A DNA stretch of 64,000 nucleotides from Pseudonocardia sp. 73-21 (GCF_001899645.1 NZ_MKVV01000040.1:30804-94803), one strand, 5' to 3'. Shown: positions 1-8,683, numbered from the stretch's first letter. Notes: generated by a model from the sequence alone, not told the origin. Numbers and translations are program-made.

Positions 1-119
1 CGGCGGACGGCCTCGGCCACCACGAGGGCGGCGAGGTCGTCGGGGCGGACGCCGGAGAGGGCACCGCCGTACTTGCCCTGCGGGGTGCGGACCCCGCTCA
101 CCAGATACACGTCGGTCAT
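1..119 (-). CDS. Acetyl-CoA/beta-ketoadipyl-CoA thiolase, N-terminal part (cut by window edge)
   Basis: Only the first 39-40 codons are present. They begin at an ATG at 117-119 and read VSGVRTPQGKYGG followed by a DLAALVV segment, the standard N-terminus of type II thiolases. Next to phenylacetate genes, the likely role is cleavage of 3-oxoadipyl-CoA to acetyl-CoA and succinyl-CoA, the last step of the Paa route; that is inferred from context. The catalytic Cys and His lie outside the window. The gene diverges from paaG across a 66-bp gap holding a palindromic operator, so both may answer to the same TetR repressor. Confidence 0.8.
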   Translation of the reverse strand, partial: MTDVYLVSGVRTPQGKYGGALSGVRPDDLAALVVAEAVR

Positions 120-145
120 TCAGAGCCGTCCCAGCTGTCGCCCGG

Positions 146-162
146 CGAACGATCGTTCGGTT
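146..162. promoter_or_regulatory. PaaR-type operator 1
   Basis: A perfect 14-bp palindrome, CGAACGATCGTTCG, lies at 146-159 and is followed by GTT. It sits between the divergent thiolase and paaG genes. The 17-bp site matches 1756-1772 upstream of paaA at 15 of 17 positions. TetR-family repressors bind such palindromes, and a TetR gene lies at 1057-1701, so it is the probable binder. That pairing is an inference. Confidence 0.7.
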
Positions 163-185
163 GTCGGGGAGGCTAGCATGACCGC

Positions 186-1028
186 GTGGAGACGAACAGT
201 GCCGGAGGCACCGCAGCCAGCTCGACGCACGCCGATCCGGCGGTCCTGGTCACCGCCGACGAGAAGGACCCGGCCGTCGCGATCGTGACACTGAACCGGC
301 CGGCGAAGCGCAACGCGCTCACGATCGAGCTGAAGGAAGCGTTGCTCGCCGCCCTGGAGGGGGTCGCCACGGACGCGGGCGTGCGCGCCGTGGTGCTGGC
401 CGGTTCGGGCAAGTCGTTCTGCGTCGGACAGGACCTCGGCGAGCACGTGCAGGCCCTCGAAGCGGACGCGTCCACGTCGTTCGACACCGTCGGGAGGCAC
501 TACAACCCGATCGTCGCGACGATCGCCACGATGCCGAAGCCCGTGATCGCCGCGATCAACGGTGGCGCGGTCGGTGCGGGCCTGGGCTTCGCGCTGGCCT
601 GCGACCTGCGGGTGGCGGCGGAGACGGCCACGTTCGCCACGGCGTTCGCCGCCATCGGGCTGACCGCCGACTCCGGCCTCTCGGCGAGCCTCGTCCACTC
701 CCTGGGCGCGGCGCGGGCCACCGAGCTGCTGCTGCTGGGTGAGTCCTTCGACGCCACGCAGGCGCTGGCCTCCGGCCTGGTGCGGGCCGTGGTGCCGGCC
801 GAGCAGGTGCTGGACACGGCGCTGGAGCTCGCCCGCCGGCTCGCCGCCGGGCCGACCCTCGCCTACGCCGAGATCAAGAAGGCGGTCGCGATCGGCGCGG
901 TGTCCCCGCTCGACACCGTGCTCGAGGCGGAGGGCGCCGCGCAGGCACGGCTGGGCGTCACGACGGACCACAAGGAGGCCGTCGAGGCGTTCCTGGCCAA
1001 GCGGCGGCCCACGTTCGAGGGCCGGTGA
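186..1028 (+). CDS. paaG: Enoyl-CoA hydratase/isomerase, PaaG-like
   Basis: A 280-residue crotonase-fold protein. It shows the NRPAKRNAL stretch, the oxyanion-hole regions (SGKSFCVGQDL and NGGAVGAGLGFALACD) and IGLTADSG around residues 155-165. The Asp of that last motif matches the catalytic Asp of PaaG isomerases. PaaG isomerises the ring-1,2-epoxide of phenylacetyl-CoA to the oxepin form. The start is GTG at 186; the nearby ATG at 178 is in another frame. It is followed 28 bp later by the TetR gene. PaaF-like hydratase activity cannot be excluded, because the two families are close. Confidence 0.85.
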   Translation: METNSAGGTAASSTHADPAVLVTADEKDPAVAIVTLNRPAKRNALTIELKEALLAALEGVATDAGVRAVVLAGSGKSFCVGQDLGEHVQALEADASTSFDTVGRHYNPIVATIATMPKPVIAAINGGAVGAGLGFALACDLRVAAETATFATAFAAIGLTADSGLSASLVHSLGAARATELLLLGESFDATQALASGLVRAVVPAEQVLDTALELARRLAAGPTLAYAEIKKAVAIGAVSPLDTVLEAEGAAQARLGVTTDHKEAVEAFLAKRRPTFEGR

Positions 1029-1056
1029 CCGTGGACGGACCGTTCGGGCGGACGCC

Positions 1057-1701
1057 GTGAGCGCCGCACCGGCCGAGCCCCCGACGTCCCCGGTCCGCAC
1101 CCGGCGGGCCCGCGGCGAGGCCGGCGCCCGGCGCCCGGTCTACGACGCGTCGTCGCTGCTCGCCGTGGCCGTGGCCGAGTTCAACACCCGCGGCTACGAC
1201 GCCACCAGCATGGAGGACCTCTCCCGCGCGGCCGGCATCACGAAGTCGTCGTTCTACCACCACGTCAGCGGCAAGGAGGAGCTGCTCAAGGCCGCGCTCG
1301 AGCGCGCGCTGGACGGCCTGTTCGGCATCCTCGAGGAACCGGCGGCGCAGGACGGCCCGGCCCTGCTGCGGCTCCAGCACATCATCCGCCGCCAGGTCGA
1401 GGTCCTGACCTCGGAGCTGCCCTACGTCACGCTGCTGCTGCGCGTGCGCGGCAACACCGAGACCGAGCGGTGGGCGCTGGCCCGCCGCCGCGCGTTCGAC
1501 GCGTCGATCGCCTCGCTGGTGGCCGACGCCGTGGCCGACGGCGAGGTCCGGGCAGGAGTCGAACCGTCGCTGGCCGCCCGTCTGCTCTCGGGCACGGTCA
1601 ACTCGATCATCGAGTGGTACCGGCCCGGCCGCCCCGGCGCGGACGACCTGCCCGACGAGATCGTCCGGATCGTGTCCGTGGGCATCATCCCGCCGTCCTG
1701 A
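1057..1701 (+). CDS. paaR: TetR-family regulator, probable PaaR
   Basis: About 214 residues from a GTG start. The N-terminal helix-turn-helix reads AVAEFNTRGYDATSMEDLSR then AAGITKSSFYHHVSGKEELL, the classic TetR signature at roughly residues 30-75. The C-terminal all-helical domain (ending near IVSVGIIPPS) would bind ligand. It lies between paaG and paaA. Actinobacterial PaaR proteins are TetR repressors released by phenylacetyl-CoA; the ligand here is inferred from location. The palindromes at 146-162 and 1756-1772 are its probable operators. The longer upstream open frame overlaps paaG and is not coding. Confidence 0.85.
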   Translation: MSAAPAEPPTSPVRTRRARGEAGARRPVYDASSLLAVAVAEFNTRGYDATSMEDLSRAAGITKSSFYHHVSGKEELLKAALERALDGLFGILEEPAAQDGPALLRLQHIIRRQVEVLTSELPYVTLLLRVRGNTETERWALARRRAFDASIASLVADAVADGEVRAGVEPSLAARLLSGTVNSIIEWYRPGRPGADDLPDEIVRIVSVGIIPPS

Positions 1702-1755
1702 GCAGATCCCGGTCGGCCGTGGTTGCGCCCGGCCGGGCAGTGCGTCATCATCAGA

Positions 1756-1772
1756 CGAACGAACATTCGGTT
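1756..1772. promoter_or_regulatory. PaaR-type operator 2
   Basis: The 17-bp site CGAACGAACATTCGGTT lies 13 bp upstream of the paaA start codon. It differs from operator 1 (146-162) at only two positions, in the centre. Its closeness to the GGAGG ribosome binding site (1776-1780) suggests direct repression of paaABCDE. Confidence 0.65.
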
Positions 1773-1785
1773 ACGGAGGAGTCCC

Positions 1786-2763
1786 ATGACGGTGACCGAG
1801 GACCGAACCGGTCCTGAGCTCGACCTGGAAGCCGGTTTCGACCGGACGATCGGGGCCGACCAGCGCGTGGAGCCGCGGGACTGGATGCCCGAGGCCTACC
1901 GCAAGACGCTGATCCGCCAGATCGCCCAGCACGCGCACTCGGAGATCATCGGCATGCAGCCGGAGGGCAACTGGATCCTCCGTGCCCCGTCACTGCGCCG
2001 CAAGGCGATCCTGCTCGCGAAGGTGCAGGACGAGGCCGGCCACGGCATGTACCTCTACGCCGCGGCCGAGACGCTCGGCGTCGACCGTGAGGAGCTCACC
2101 GAGAAGCTGATCTCCTCGAAGCAGAAGTACTCCTCGATCTTCAACTACCCCACGCTGAGCTACGCCGACATCGGCGTCATCGGCTGGCTCGTCGACGGTG
2201 CGGCCATCTGCAACCAGGTGCCGCTGTGCCGCTGCTCCTACGGCCCGTACGCGCGGGCGATGGTCCGCATCTGCAAGGAGGAGTCGTTCCACCAGCGTCA
2301 GGGCTTCGAGCTGCTGCTGGCGATGGTGAACGGCACCGACGCGCAGAAGGCGATGGTGCAGGAGTCGGTCGACCGCTGGTGGTGGCCGTCGCTGATGATG
2401 TTCGGCCCGCCCGACGACGACTCCCCCAACTCCGCGCAGTCGATGGCCTGGGGGATCAAGCGCCACACCAACGACGAGCTGCGCCAGCGCTTCGTCGACA
2501 TGTCCGTGCCGCAGGCCGCGGCGCTGGGGGTCACGCTGCCCGATCCCGAACTGGTCTGGAACGAGGACCGGAAGTCCCACGACTACGGCGAGCCCGACTG
2601 GGCCGAGTTCAAGGCCGTCATCGCGGGCTCCGGGCCGGCCAACGCCCAGCGCGTCGCCCACCGCCGCCGCGCCCACGAGAACGGCGCCTGGGTGCGCGAG
2701 GCCGCACAGGCGTACGCCGACAAGCAGGCGGCCCGCGCGCGGGAGCAGGAGGTGCCGGCATGA
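1786..2763 (+). CDS. paaA: 1,2-phenylacetyl-CoA epoxidase, catalytic subunit PaaA
   Basis: A 325-residue ferritin-like di-iron oxygenase subunit; the E. coli protein has about 309. The ligand-bearing helices are visible as [11 protein letters not shown] (about residue 52) and [12 protein letters not shown] (about 83), and a second E/H pair is in [12 protein letters not shown] (about 166). PaaA forms the active site that epoxidises the ring of phenylacetyl-CoA with O2. The ATG at 1786 is preceded by GGAGGA; an in-frame upstream extension covers the operator and is rejected. Its last codons overlap paaB by 4 nt. Confidence 0.97.
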   Translation: MTVTEDRTGPELDLEAGFDRTIGADQRVEPRDWMPEAYRKTLIRQIAQHAHSEIIGMQPEGNWILRAPSLRRKAILLAKVQDEAGHGMYLYAAAETLGVDREELTEKLISSKQKYSSIFNYPTLSYADIGVIGWLVDGAAICNQVPLCRCSYGPYARAMVRICKEESFHQRQGFELLLAMVNGTDAQKAMVQESVDRWWWPSLMMFGPPDDDSPNSAQSMAWGIKRHTNDELRQRFVDMSVPQAAALGVTLPDPELVWNEDRKSHDYGEPDWAEFKAVIAGSGPANAQRVAHRRRAHENGAWVREAAQAYADKQAARAREQEVPA

Positions 2764-3125
2764 GCGAGGAGGTCACCGCCGAAGGCGGGCACGGCGCCGT
2801 GCCGACCACCGGCGTCGAGACCGGGTTGGGTGAGAAGCCCTCCCGGCGCACCTGGCCGCTCTACGAGGTGTTCGTGCGCGGCAAGCGCGGCCTCAACCAC
2901 GTGCACGTCGGGTCGCTGCACGCCGCCGACGACGAGATGGCCCTGCACAACGCCCGCGACGTCTACACGCGCCGCAACGAGGGCGTGAGCATCTGGGTGG
3001 TCCGCGCCGACGCGATCACCGCGTCGAGCCCGGCGGAGAAGGACCCGTTCTTCGCACCGGCCGGTGACAAGGTCTACCGCCACCCCACCTTCTACGCGAT
3101 CCCGGACGAGGTGCCGCACCTGTGA
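2760..3125 (+). CDS. paaB: 1,2-phenylacetyl-CoA epoxidase subunit PaaB
   Basis: A 121-residue protein with the family core [24 protein letters not shown] and, later, [15 protein letters not shown]. PaaB is the small subunit that bridges PaaAC heterodimers and links the reductase PaaE to the complex. The ATG at 2760 overlaps the paaA stop in an ATGA arrangement, so translation is probably coupled. The N-terminal 25 residues before the core are variable and longer than in E. coli PaaB (about 95 residues). Confidence 0.96.
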   Translation: MSEEVTAEGGHGAVPTTGVETGLGEKPSRRTWPLYEVFVRGKRGLNHVHVGSLHAADDEMALHNARDVYTRRNEGVSIWVVRADAITASSPAEKDPFFAPAGDKVYRHPTFYAIPDEVPHL

Positions 3126-4057
3126 ACGTCCACCACACCGAGGTCGAGGGGCACGCTGTGACGGACACCGATGGGACCAACGCCTACCAGTCGCTGTCGG
3201 AGACCACCGGCCACGACGACCCGCGCTGGGCGTTCGGCACCGGCATCGTCGAGGAGGCCGGTGCGGAGATCACCTCACCGGTACCCGACGGCGTCGACCC
3301 GGCCGACCTCGCCGCCTACTGCCTGATGCTCGGCGACGACGCGCTGGTCTACAGCCACCGCCTGTCGGAATGGGTCAGCAACGCCCCGGAGCTGGAGGAG
3401 GAGGTCGCGCTGGCCAACACCGCGCTCGACCTCCTCGGCCAGGCCCGCGTGCTGCTCGCCCGCTCGGCCCACCTGACCGGCGGTGACGAGGACTCGCTGG
3501 CCTTCCTGCGCACCGACGCGCAGTTCCGCAACGTCGGCCTCGCCGAGCTCTCCGACGACCTCGACTTCGCCCGCGCCGTCGGCCGGATGCTGATCTTCTC
3601 GACCTGGCGCCTCGCGCTGCTCGACCGGCTCGTCGGCTCGGCCGACCCGGTGATCGCCGCGGTGGCGGCCAAGGGCGTCAAGGAGCTGACCTACCACCGC
3701 GACTACGCGGCCCGCTGGACGCTGCGCCTGGGCGACGGCACCGACGAGTCGCACGCACGGATGCAGGCGGCGCTGGACGCGCTGTGGCCCTACGTCGGGG
3801 AGCTGTTCCGCACCTCCGACGAGGAGCGGCGGCTGGTCGAGGCCGGTGTGGCAGTGGATCCGGCGCTGACGCGCGAGGAGGTCGACGCGGTGCTCGACCA
3901 GGTCATCACGAAGGCCACGCTGACGCGGCCCGACAAGCCGGCCATCGGCACGATCGGCGGGCGCAGCGGGCGCCAGGGCGTGCACACCGAGCACCTCGGA
4001 CACGCGCTCGCGGAGATGCAGAGCCTGGCCCGCCAGCACCCGGGCACGACGTGGTGA
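3122..4057 (+). CDS. paaC: 1,2-phenylacetyl-CoA epoxidase structural subunit PaaC
   Basis: A 311-residue ferritin-like protein. The helices LGDDALVYSHRLSEW, EEEVALANTALDLLGQAR and KELTYHRDYAARW are characteristic. PaaC is the non-catalytic partner of PaaA and stabilises the oxygenase. It is longer than E. coli PaaC (about 248), mostly through a 60-residue N-terminal extension, so translation may start later than the GTG at 3122. That GTG overlaps the paaB stop (GTGA), which supports it. Confidence 0.95.
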   Translation: MNVHHTEVEGHAVTDTDGTNAYQSLSETTGHDDPRWAFGTGIVEEAGAEITSPVPDGVDPADLAAYCLMLGDDALVYSHRLSEWVSNAPELEEEVALANTALDLLGQARVLLARSAHLTGGDEDSLAFLRTDAQFRNVGLAELSDDLDFARAVGRMLIFSTWRLALLDRLVGSADPVIAAVAAKGVKELTYHRDYAARWTLRLGDGTDESHARMQAALDALWPYVGELFRTSDEERRLVEAGVAVDPALTREEVDAVLDQVITKATLTRPDKPAIGTIGGRSGRQGVHTEHLGHALAEMQSLARQHPGTTW

Positions 4058-4566
4058 CCGACATGGTGATCGACGTGGCGACCGCGCGCGAGGTCGTCGC
4101 CGGGGTCGTCGACCCGGAGATGCCGATGCTCACCCTCGACGACCTGGGGGTCGTGCGCGGCGTCGACGTCGAGGGCGACGCGGTGCTCGTCACGATCACA
4201 CCGACCTACTCGGGGTGCCCCGCGATCGAGGAGATGCGCCACGACCTGCGCGCGTCGCTGACCCGCGCCGGGTTCGCCCGCGTGGAGGTCCGCACCGTCC
4301 TCTCCCCCGCCTGGAGCACCGACTGGATCAGCGACGACGGCCGCCGCAAGCTCGCCGAGGCCGGCATCGCGCCCCCCGGCCGGGCGGCACCGCGGGTCGC
4401 CGGCCCCGTCCCGCTGACGCTCACCCCGCCGTCGGCCGCGGTGCGCTGCCCGCACTGCGGCGCGCCCGCCACCGACGAGCTGTCCCGCTTCGGGCCCACG
4501 GCGTGCACGGCCCTGCGCCGCTGCCCGTCGTGCCGGGAGCCCTTCGAGCACATGAAGGAGATCTGA
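4054..4566 (+). CDS. paaD: PaaD, DUF59-family Fe-S maturation protein of the epoxidase
   Basis: A 170-residue protein. The N-terminal MIP18/DUF59 domain includes VVDPEMPMLTLDDLGVVRG and TPTYSGCPAIEEM with its conserved Cys. The C-terminus is a Cys-rich zinc-ribbon-like tail with CPHCG and CPSC pairs. PaaD is thought to help mature the [2Fe-2S] cluster of PaaE. The start is the GTG overlapping the paaC stop; the ATG at 4063 is an alternative. It touches paaE through a TGATG junction. Confidence 0.93.
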   Translation: MTDMVIDVATAREVVAGVVDPEMPMLTLDDLGVVRGVDVEGDAVLVTITPTYSGCPAIEEMRHDLRASLTRAGFARVEVRTVLSPAWSTDWISDDGRRKLAEAGIAPPGRAAPRVAGPVPLTLTPPSAAVRCPHCGAPATDELSRFGPTACTALRRCPSCREPFEHMKEI

Positions 4567-5711
4567 TGACGGCCGCCACCGAGGTCGGCACCTCGGACAT
4601 CACCTCGGACATCACCTCGGACATCACCTCGGACATCACCGAGCCGCGCACCGGCGGGTTCCACCCGCTGCGGGTCGCGTCCGTCGAGCGCCTCTGCGAC
4701 GACGCGGTCGCCGTGACCTTCGACGTCCCGGAGTCGCTGAAGCAGGCCTACGCCTTCAGCCCCGGCCAGTACCTGACGCTGCGCACGGTCACCGACGACG
4801 GCGAGGAGCGCCGCTCGTACTCGATCTGCGCGCCGTCGGGCGCGGCCCCGCGGGTCGGGGTCCGGCGGGTGGCGGGCGGGCTGTTCTCGGAGTGGCTGGT
4901 GGACCGGCTGGAGGCGGGCGACGAGATCGAGGTCGGCCCGCCCGCCGGCTCGTTCACCCCGCAGCTGGAGGCGGGCACCCACCACGGGCTGATCGCGGCG
5001 GGCTCGGGCATCACCCCCGTGCTGTCCATCGCCGCGTCGCTGCTGGCCGCGCACGACGACACGCACGTCACCCTGATCTACGGCAACCGCCGCACCGACA
5101 CGGTCATGTTCACCGAGGAGATCGCCGACCTCAAGAACGCCCACGGCCCGCGCCTGCACCTGCTCAACGTGCTCTCGCGCGAGCCCACCGAGGCCGACAT
5201 CTTCAACGGCCGCCTCGACGCCGACCGGATGCGGACCCTGCTCGGCGCGCTCGTCGACGTCGAGGACACCGACCACTGGTGGCTGTGCGGGCCGCTCGGC
5301 ATGACCGAGGACGCCGTCACGGTACTCACCGAGCTCGGCGTGGACCGCAAGCGGGTGCACCGCGAGCTGTTCTACGTCGACGAGCCCCCGCCCGAGCTGC
5401 ACCGCGCCGAGGACGACGACGCACCCGACGGCGACGGCAGCGAGGTGACGATCGTGCTCAACGGCCGGTCCACCCAGCTGACCCTCCCCCGCACCGTCCC
5501 GGTGCTCGACGCCGCGCAGAAGGTGCGCGGCGACCTCCCGTTCGCCTGCAAGGGCGGGGTCTGCGGCACCTGCCGGGCGAAGGTCACCGACGGCGACGTC
5601 ACCATGCGCCGCAACTTCGCCCTCGAGGACGACGAGGTCGCGGCCGGGTTCGTGCTGACCTGCCAGACGCTTCCGGTCTCCGACCGGGTCGTCATCGACT
5701 TCGACGTCTGA
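4566..5711 (+). CDS. paaE: 1,2-phenylacetyl-CoA epoxidase reductase PaaE
   Basis: A 381-residue reductase. It has an FAD-binding beta-barrel (YSICAPSG, GGLFSEWLVD), an NAD(P)-binding domain (AAGSGITPVLSI, LIYGNRR, WWLCGPLGMTE) and a C-terminal plant-type ferredoxin domain with CKGGVCGTC plus a later LTCQT Cys (about residues 328-366). It passes electrons from NADPH to the PaaAC di-iron centre. Unusually, the N-terminus holds four tandem SDIT units before the FAD domain. It is the last gene of the overlapping paaABCDE operon. Confidence 0.97.
   Translation: MTAATEVGTSDITSDITSDITSDITEPRTGGFHPLRVASVERLCDDAVAVTFDVPESLKQAYAFSPGQYLTLRTVTDDGEERRSYSICAPSGAAPRVGVRRVAGGLFSEWLVDRLEAGDEIEVGPPAGSFTPQLEAGTHHGLIAAGSGITPVLSIAASLLAAHDDTHVTLIYGNRRTDTVMFTEEIADLKNAHGPRLHLLNVLSREPTEADIFNGRLDADRMRTLLGALVDVEDTDHWWLCGPLGMTEDAVTVLTELGVDRKRVHRELFYVDEPPPELHRAEDDDAPDGDGSEVTIVLNGRSTQLTLPRTVPVLDAAQKVRGDLPFACKGGVCGTCRAKVTDGDVTMRRNFALEDDEVAAGFVLTCQTLPVSDRVVIDFDV
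4590..4637 (+). repeat. 12-bp tandem repeat (4 copies) in the paaE N-terminus
   Basis: The unit ACCTCGGACATC occurs four times without mismatch at 4590-4601, 4602-4613, 4614-4625 and 4626-4637. It encodes tandem Thr-Ser-Asp-Ile blocks ahead of the folded FAD domain. Perfect in-frame repeats of this kind expand or contract by slippage. Confidence 0.97.
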
Positions 5712-5719
5712 GAACCCTT

Positions 5720-5748
5720 CCGGCCCCGCGTCCGCCGGGGTGGGCCGG
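5720..5748. terminator. Hairpin between convergent paaE and the 5750-6382 gene
   Basis: CCGGCCC (5720-5726) pairs with GGGCCGG (5742-5748). An inner CCCCG/CCGGGG pairing strengthens the stem. It starts 8 bp after the paaE stop and ends at the stop of the opposing gene, so it could serve both strands. There is no T-tract, which is common for actinobacterial terminators. Confidence 0.55.
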
Positions 5749-5749
5749 A

Positions 5750-6382
5750 TCAGGGGGCGCCGAGCACGGCCCGGTCGGCGTCGGTCCACTCCGCCGAGCG
5801 CCCCTGGGTGGCGCAGAACATCGACCAGGTCAGGAGCGGGCCCGTCGGGCGGGGTGGACGCGCCCAGTACCCGATCGACGGGTTGTGCCGCCACGCCCCG
5901 GTGCCCGGCCCCTTCACCATCACGAGCTCACCCGCGCTCTCCAACCGGCGGAGCGCGCTCCCGAACCGGGCGGTCGACGCCGACGCCTGCCCGCGGCGCG
6001 CCCCGAGCAGGACGTGCCCCCGCTCCCGCACGTGCGCGACGAACAGGTCCGGCCGCGCGAGCCGGAACCGGTACTCGACCACCCCGTACTCGACGAACGG
6101 CTCACCGGCGTTGACGCAGGCCAGCAGCGGCTCGAGCAGCTCGTCGGTGGCGGCGGCCTCGGAGCCCACGCCGGGACGCGGCGCGGCGGGCGCGCGGGCG
6201 CCCGTCGCGCGCGCCGTCGGGGCGACGCGGCCCGACGGCACCTCGGGGGGCGCGACGGACCACGTGTGCGTGCCGGCGCCGTCGTGCTCGCCGGTGCAGG
6301 TGTACTCGACCGCGCCGTCGGGCCGGCGCCGAGGTGGCCGGACGTCGTCGAACGAGAAGCACCGGGGGCAGGTGATGATCAA
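5750..6382 (-). CDS. Hypothetical protein with N-terminal zinc-ribbon motif
   Basis: A 210-residue protein of no recognised family. The N-terminus reads MIITCPRCFSFDDV, with a second CTGEHDG cluster about 20 residues on, suggesting a small metal-binding finger. A Pro/Ala-rich linker (about residues 50-80) follows. The C-terminal half (ARFGSALRRLESAGELVMVKG) looks like a winged-helix or helical domain. The only usable start seems to be a TTG at 6382; no ATG or GTG lies in frame upstream. It is convergent with paaE. No function is proposed. Confidence 0.6.
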   Translation of the reverse strand: MIITCPRCFSFDDVRPPRRRPDGAVEYTCTGEHDGAGTHTWSVAPPEVPSGRVAPTARATGARAPAAPRPGVGSEAAATDELLEPLLACVNAGEPFVEYGVVEYRFRLARPDLFVAHVRERGHVLLGARRGQASASTARFGSALRRLESAGELVMVKGPGTGAWRHNPSIGYWARPPRPTGPLLTWSMFCATQGRSAEWTDADRAVLGAP

Positions 6383-6430
6383 CGGAGGGACCTCGCTGGA
6401 CTCACGTGCCCGAGCCTAGCCTCGACCGGG

Positions 6431-6853
6431 TCAGCCGGCGTCGGCCCACAGCTCCAGGGCGATGTTGTCCGGGTCGCGGAACTCCAGCAGGCAGCCCAGC
6501 CCGATGTCCTTCACGCCGGCGTGGGCGACACCCAGCTCGTCGAGGCGCGCGGCCGCGGCGTCGAGGTCCGCGCGCGAGGGCAGCTTGAAGGCCACGTGGT
6601 CGAGGCCGGCGCGGTTCTCGGTGAAGGTGTCGGCGGCGGGGGCTACCGGCCGGAGCCCGAAGAACCCGCCGGGCACCTCGTAGACGACGCCGCCGAAGAG
6701 CCACCACAGCTCCTCGCGGGTGGCGTCGTCGGCGTCGGCGGGAAGCTCGAACGCGACGGGCAGGCCGAGGACGTCGTCGTAGAACCGGCGCGACCGCGCG
6801 ATGTCGGTGACGGTGAGCCGGACGTGGGAGAAGCCGGTGACGGGAAGCGACAT
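6431..6853 (-). CDS. VOC-superfamily (glyoxalase/dioxygenase fold) protein
   Basis: A 140-residue protein with paired beta-alpha-beta modules: GFSHVRLTVTDIARSRRFYDD at the N-terminus and AGLDHVAFKLPSRADLDAA in the second half, ending in EFRDPDNIALELWA. The His residues after F-S and L-D, with the terminal Glu, fit a metal site. The internal ATG at 6853 is chosen over one 36 nt upstream because homologous text begins there. It lies about 100 bp downstream of the GMC oxidoreductase on the same strand and may be the last gene of that cluster. The substrate is unknown. Confidence 0.75.
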   Translation of the reverse strand: MSLPVTGFSHVRLTVTDIARSRRFYDDVLGLPVAFELPADADDATREELWWLFGGVVYEVPGGFFGLRPVAPAADTFTENRAGLDHVAFKLPSRADLDAAAARLDELGVAHAGVKDIGLGCLLEFRDPDNIALELWADAG

Positions 6854-6957
6854 GATCGAAGTCTCTCCCATCGACGCGCCGGCGCACACCCACCACTTGG
6901 TGAGGGTGCGCCGGCGCGGCGATGCTCAGAGGGCCGGGGGCTCAGAGGGCCGGCGGC

Positions 6958-8661
6958 TCAGAGGGCAGGGGCCAGGGCGTTGGACGGGGTGGTCGACTGC
7001 GCGACGATCTCGGCGAAGTTCTGCTTGATGTACTCCGCCGCGCGGGTCGACATGGCGCCGATGGTGCTGGTCGGGTTGACCGCGCCACCGGTGGTCATCG
7101 CGGCCCCGTCGGCGATGAACAGGTTCGGCACCTCCCACGCCTGGTTGTAGCGGTTGACCGTCGAGTCCTCCGGCGTGTTGCCCATCCGCGCGGTGCCCAT
7201 CAGATGCCAGCCCGGGGGCGGCGAGAGGACGCCGGTGTGGTTGGTCTCGCGGGCCCCGAGGGCGTCGGCGACCTCGGTGATGCGCTCGACGCCGAAGTCG
7301 CACAGGCGCCGGTCGTTCTCCGAGACGTTGAACTCGACGTGGGCGGCGGGCAGCCCGCTGGAGTCGGTGACGCTGCGGTCGAGCGTGACCCGGTTCTCCC
7401 TGATCGGCAGGTCCTCGCCGAACATGAACACCAGCAGGTGGTAGGCGAAGTGGGAGTCGAAGAACGCCCGGTGGTCCTGGCCCCACGGCGCGACCGCGGC
7501 GGTGTGCGTGCCCATCGCGGTGTACGCCGAGCCGAAGCTGCGCCCGACCTGCATCATCAGGCCGTTGACGAACCCCCGGCTGGTGTCGGTGTGGTAGAAC
7601 TCCTGGCAGGCCAGGGGCGCGCCGAAGGCCCCCTTGAAGCCCTCGATCGGGTCGTCGAACCAGCAGTCCACGAACGCGAACGAGTGGTGCATCAGGTGCG
7701 TGCCCACCAGGCCGTTGGCGTTGGCCAGCCCGTCGGGGTGACCCTTCTGCTCCGACATCAGCAGCAGCCGCGGCGTGCCGATCCCGCTCGCGGCCACCAC
7801 CACGATCTTGGCGCCGACGAAGTGGCTCTCGCCGGTGATCCGGTCGATGTACTCCGCGCCCGTCGCCTTGCCGCCCTTCGCCTCGACGCGGGAGACGCGG
7901 GCGTTGATGCGCAGGTCCAGGCCGTTCGCCAGCGCCTTGGGCAGCAGGGCGACGTCCATCCCGGCGAGCGAGCCGCGGGGGCAGCCGCACAGGCAGTTGC
8001 CGCAGTTGTTGCAGGGCAGCCGGCCGTCCTTGGCCTCGGTGAGGATGCCGTTGTCGCTGGGCCACCAGTGCCAGCCGAGCTTGTCCAGGCCGCTGGCGAA
8101 CTTCATCCCGAGCTTGCCCGGGGGCACCGGCTGCTGGCGGGGCGCGCCGGGGCGGTCGGGGTAGGACGGGTCGCCGTGCACGCCGGAGATGCCGACCTCG
8201 GCGTCGTTGATGTCGTAGTACGGCGCGAGCTCCTCGTAGCTGATCGGCCAGTCGATGTTGCCGGCCATGTTGCCCAGCTCGGTGCCCTTGCGGAAGTCGA
8301 TGGGCTTCAGCCGCGGCCAGTGCGCGGCGTAGCGCAGGGTGCTGCCGCCGACCGCGTTCATCAGGTAGGGCGTGGTGAACCCGGTGACCGGGTAGTCCTC
8401 GGGGCCCTGGCGCACGTTGGGGTCATACGACCAGCCCCGGTTGCGCTCGATGTCGAACTCCTGGTGGTGGTGCGCGTACTCGGTGGGGTGGATCCAGTCG
8501 CCCTGCTCCAGCATGGTGACCTTGAACCCGGCCGCGCACAGACGGTTGGCCATGGCCGAGCCGCTCATGCCCGAGCCGATGATCAGGACGTCGGCCTCTT
8601 CGCCGCGCGTGCCGTTGGTGCCGTTGCGGCCGGTGTGGCCGTTCGTGTTCCACCCGCTCAT
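6958..8661 (-). CDS. GMC-family FAD oxidoreductase, large subunit (gluconate-2-dehydrogenase-like)
   Basis: A 567-residue enzyme with the N-terminal FAD motif DVLIIGSGMSGSAMANRL (about residue 25) and a C-terminal GMC domain ending in IADGAAMTTGGAVNPTSTIGA. A Cys cluster, CNNCGNCLCGCPRG (about residues 216-229), is typical of the membrane-linked sugar/alcohol dehydrogenase subgroup that works with a subunit-3 partner; that partner is the next gene upstream. It probably oxidises an alcohol and passes electrons on to a carrier. Here it may make an aromatic aldehyde for the aldehyde dehydrogenase at 9414-10937, which is inference from context. Confidence 0.85.
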   Translation of the reverse strand: MSGWNTNGHTGRNGTNGTRGEEADVLIIGSGMSGSAMANRLCAAGFKVTMLEQGDWIHPTEYAHHHQEFDIERNRGWSYDPNVRQGPEDYPVTGFTTPYLMNAVGGSTLRYAAHWPRLKPIDFRKGTELGNMAGNIDWPISYEELAPYYDINDAEVGISGVHGDPSYPDRPGAPRQQPVPPGKLGMKFASGLDKLGWHWWPSDNGILTEAKDGRLPCNNCGNCLCGCPRGSLAGMDVALLPKALANGLDLRINARVSRVEAKGGKATGAEYIDRITGESHFVGAKIVVVAASGIGTPRLLLMSEQKGHPDGLANANGLVGTHLMHHSFAFVDCWFDDPIEGFKGAFGAPLACQEFYHTDTSRGFVNGLMMQVGRSFGSAYTAMGTHTAAVAPWGQDHRAFFDSHFAYHLLVFMFGEDLPIRENRVTLDRSVTDSSGLPAAHVEFNVSENDRRLCDFGVERITEVADALGARETNHTGVLSPPPGWHLMGTARMGNTPEDSTVNRYNQAWEVPNLFIADGAAMTTGGAVNPTSTIGAMSTRAAEYIKQNFAEIVAQSTTPSNALAPAL

Positions 8662-8668
8662 CGCACTG

Positions 8669-8683
8669 CCTCGCTTCGCTCGG
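8669..8683 (-). repeat. 15-bp intergenic repeat carrying the ribosome binding site, copy A
   Basis: On the minus strand this reads CCGAGCGAAGCGAGG and lies 7 bp before the GMC start codon, with GAGG as the ribosome binding site. The identical 15-mer occurs at 12357-12371, just before the CoA-ligase start in the same gene cluster. Confidence 0.8.
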
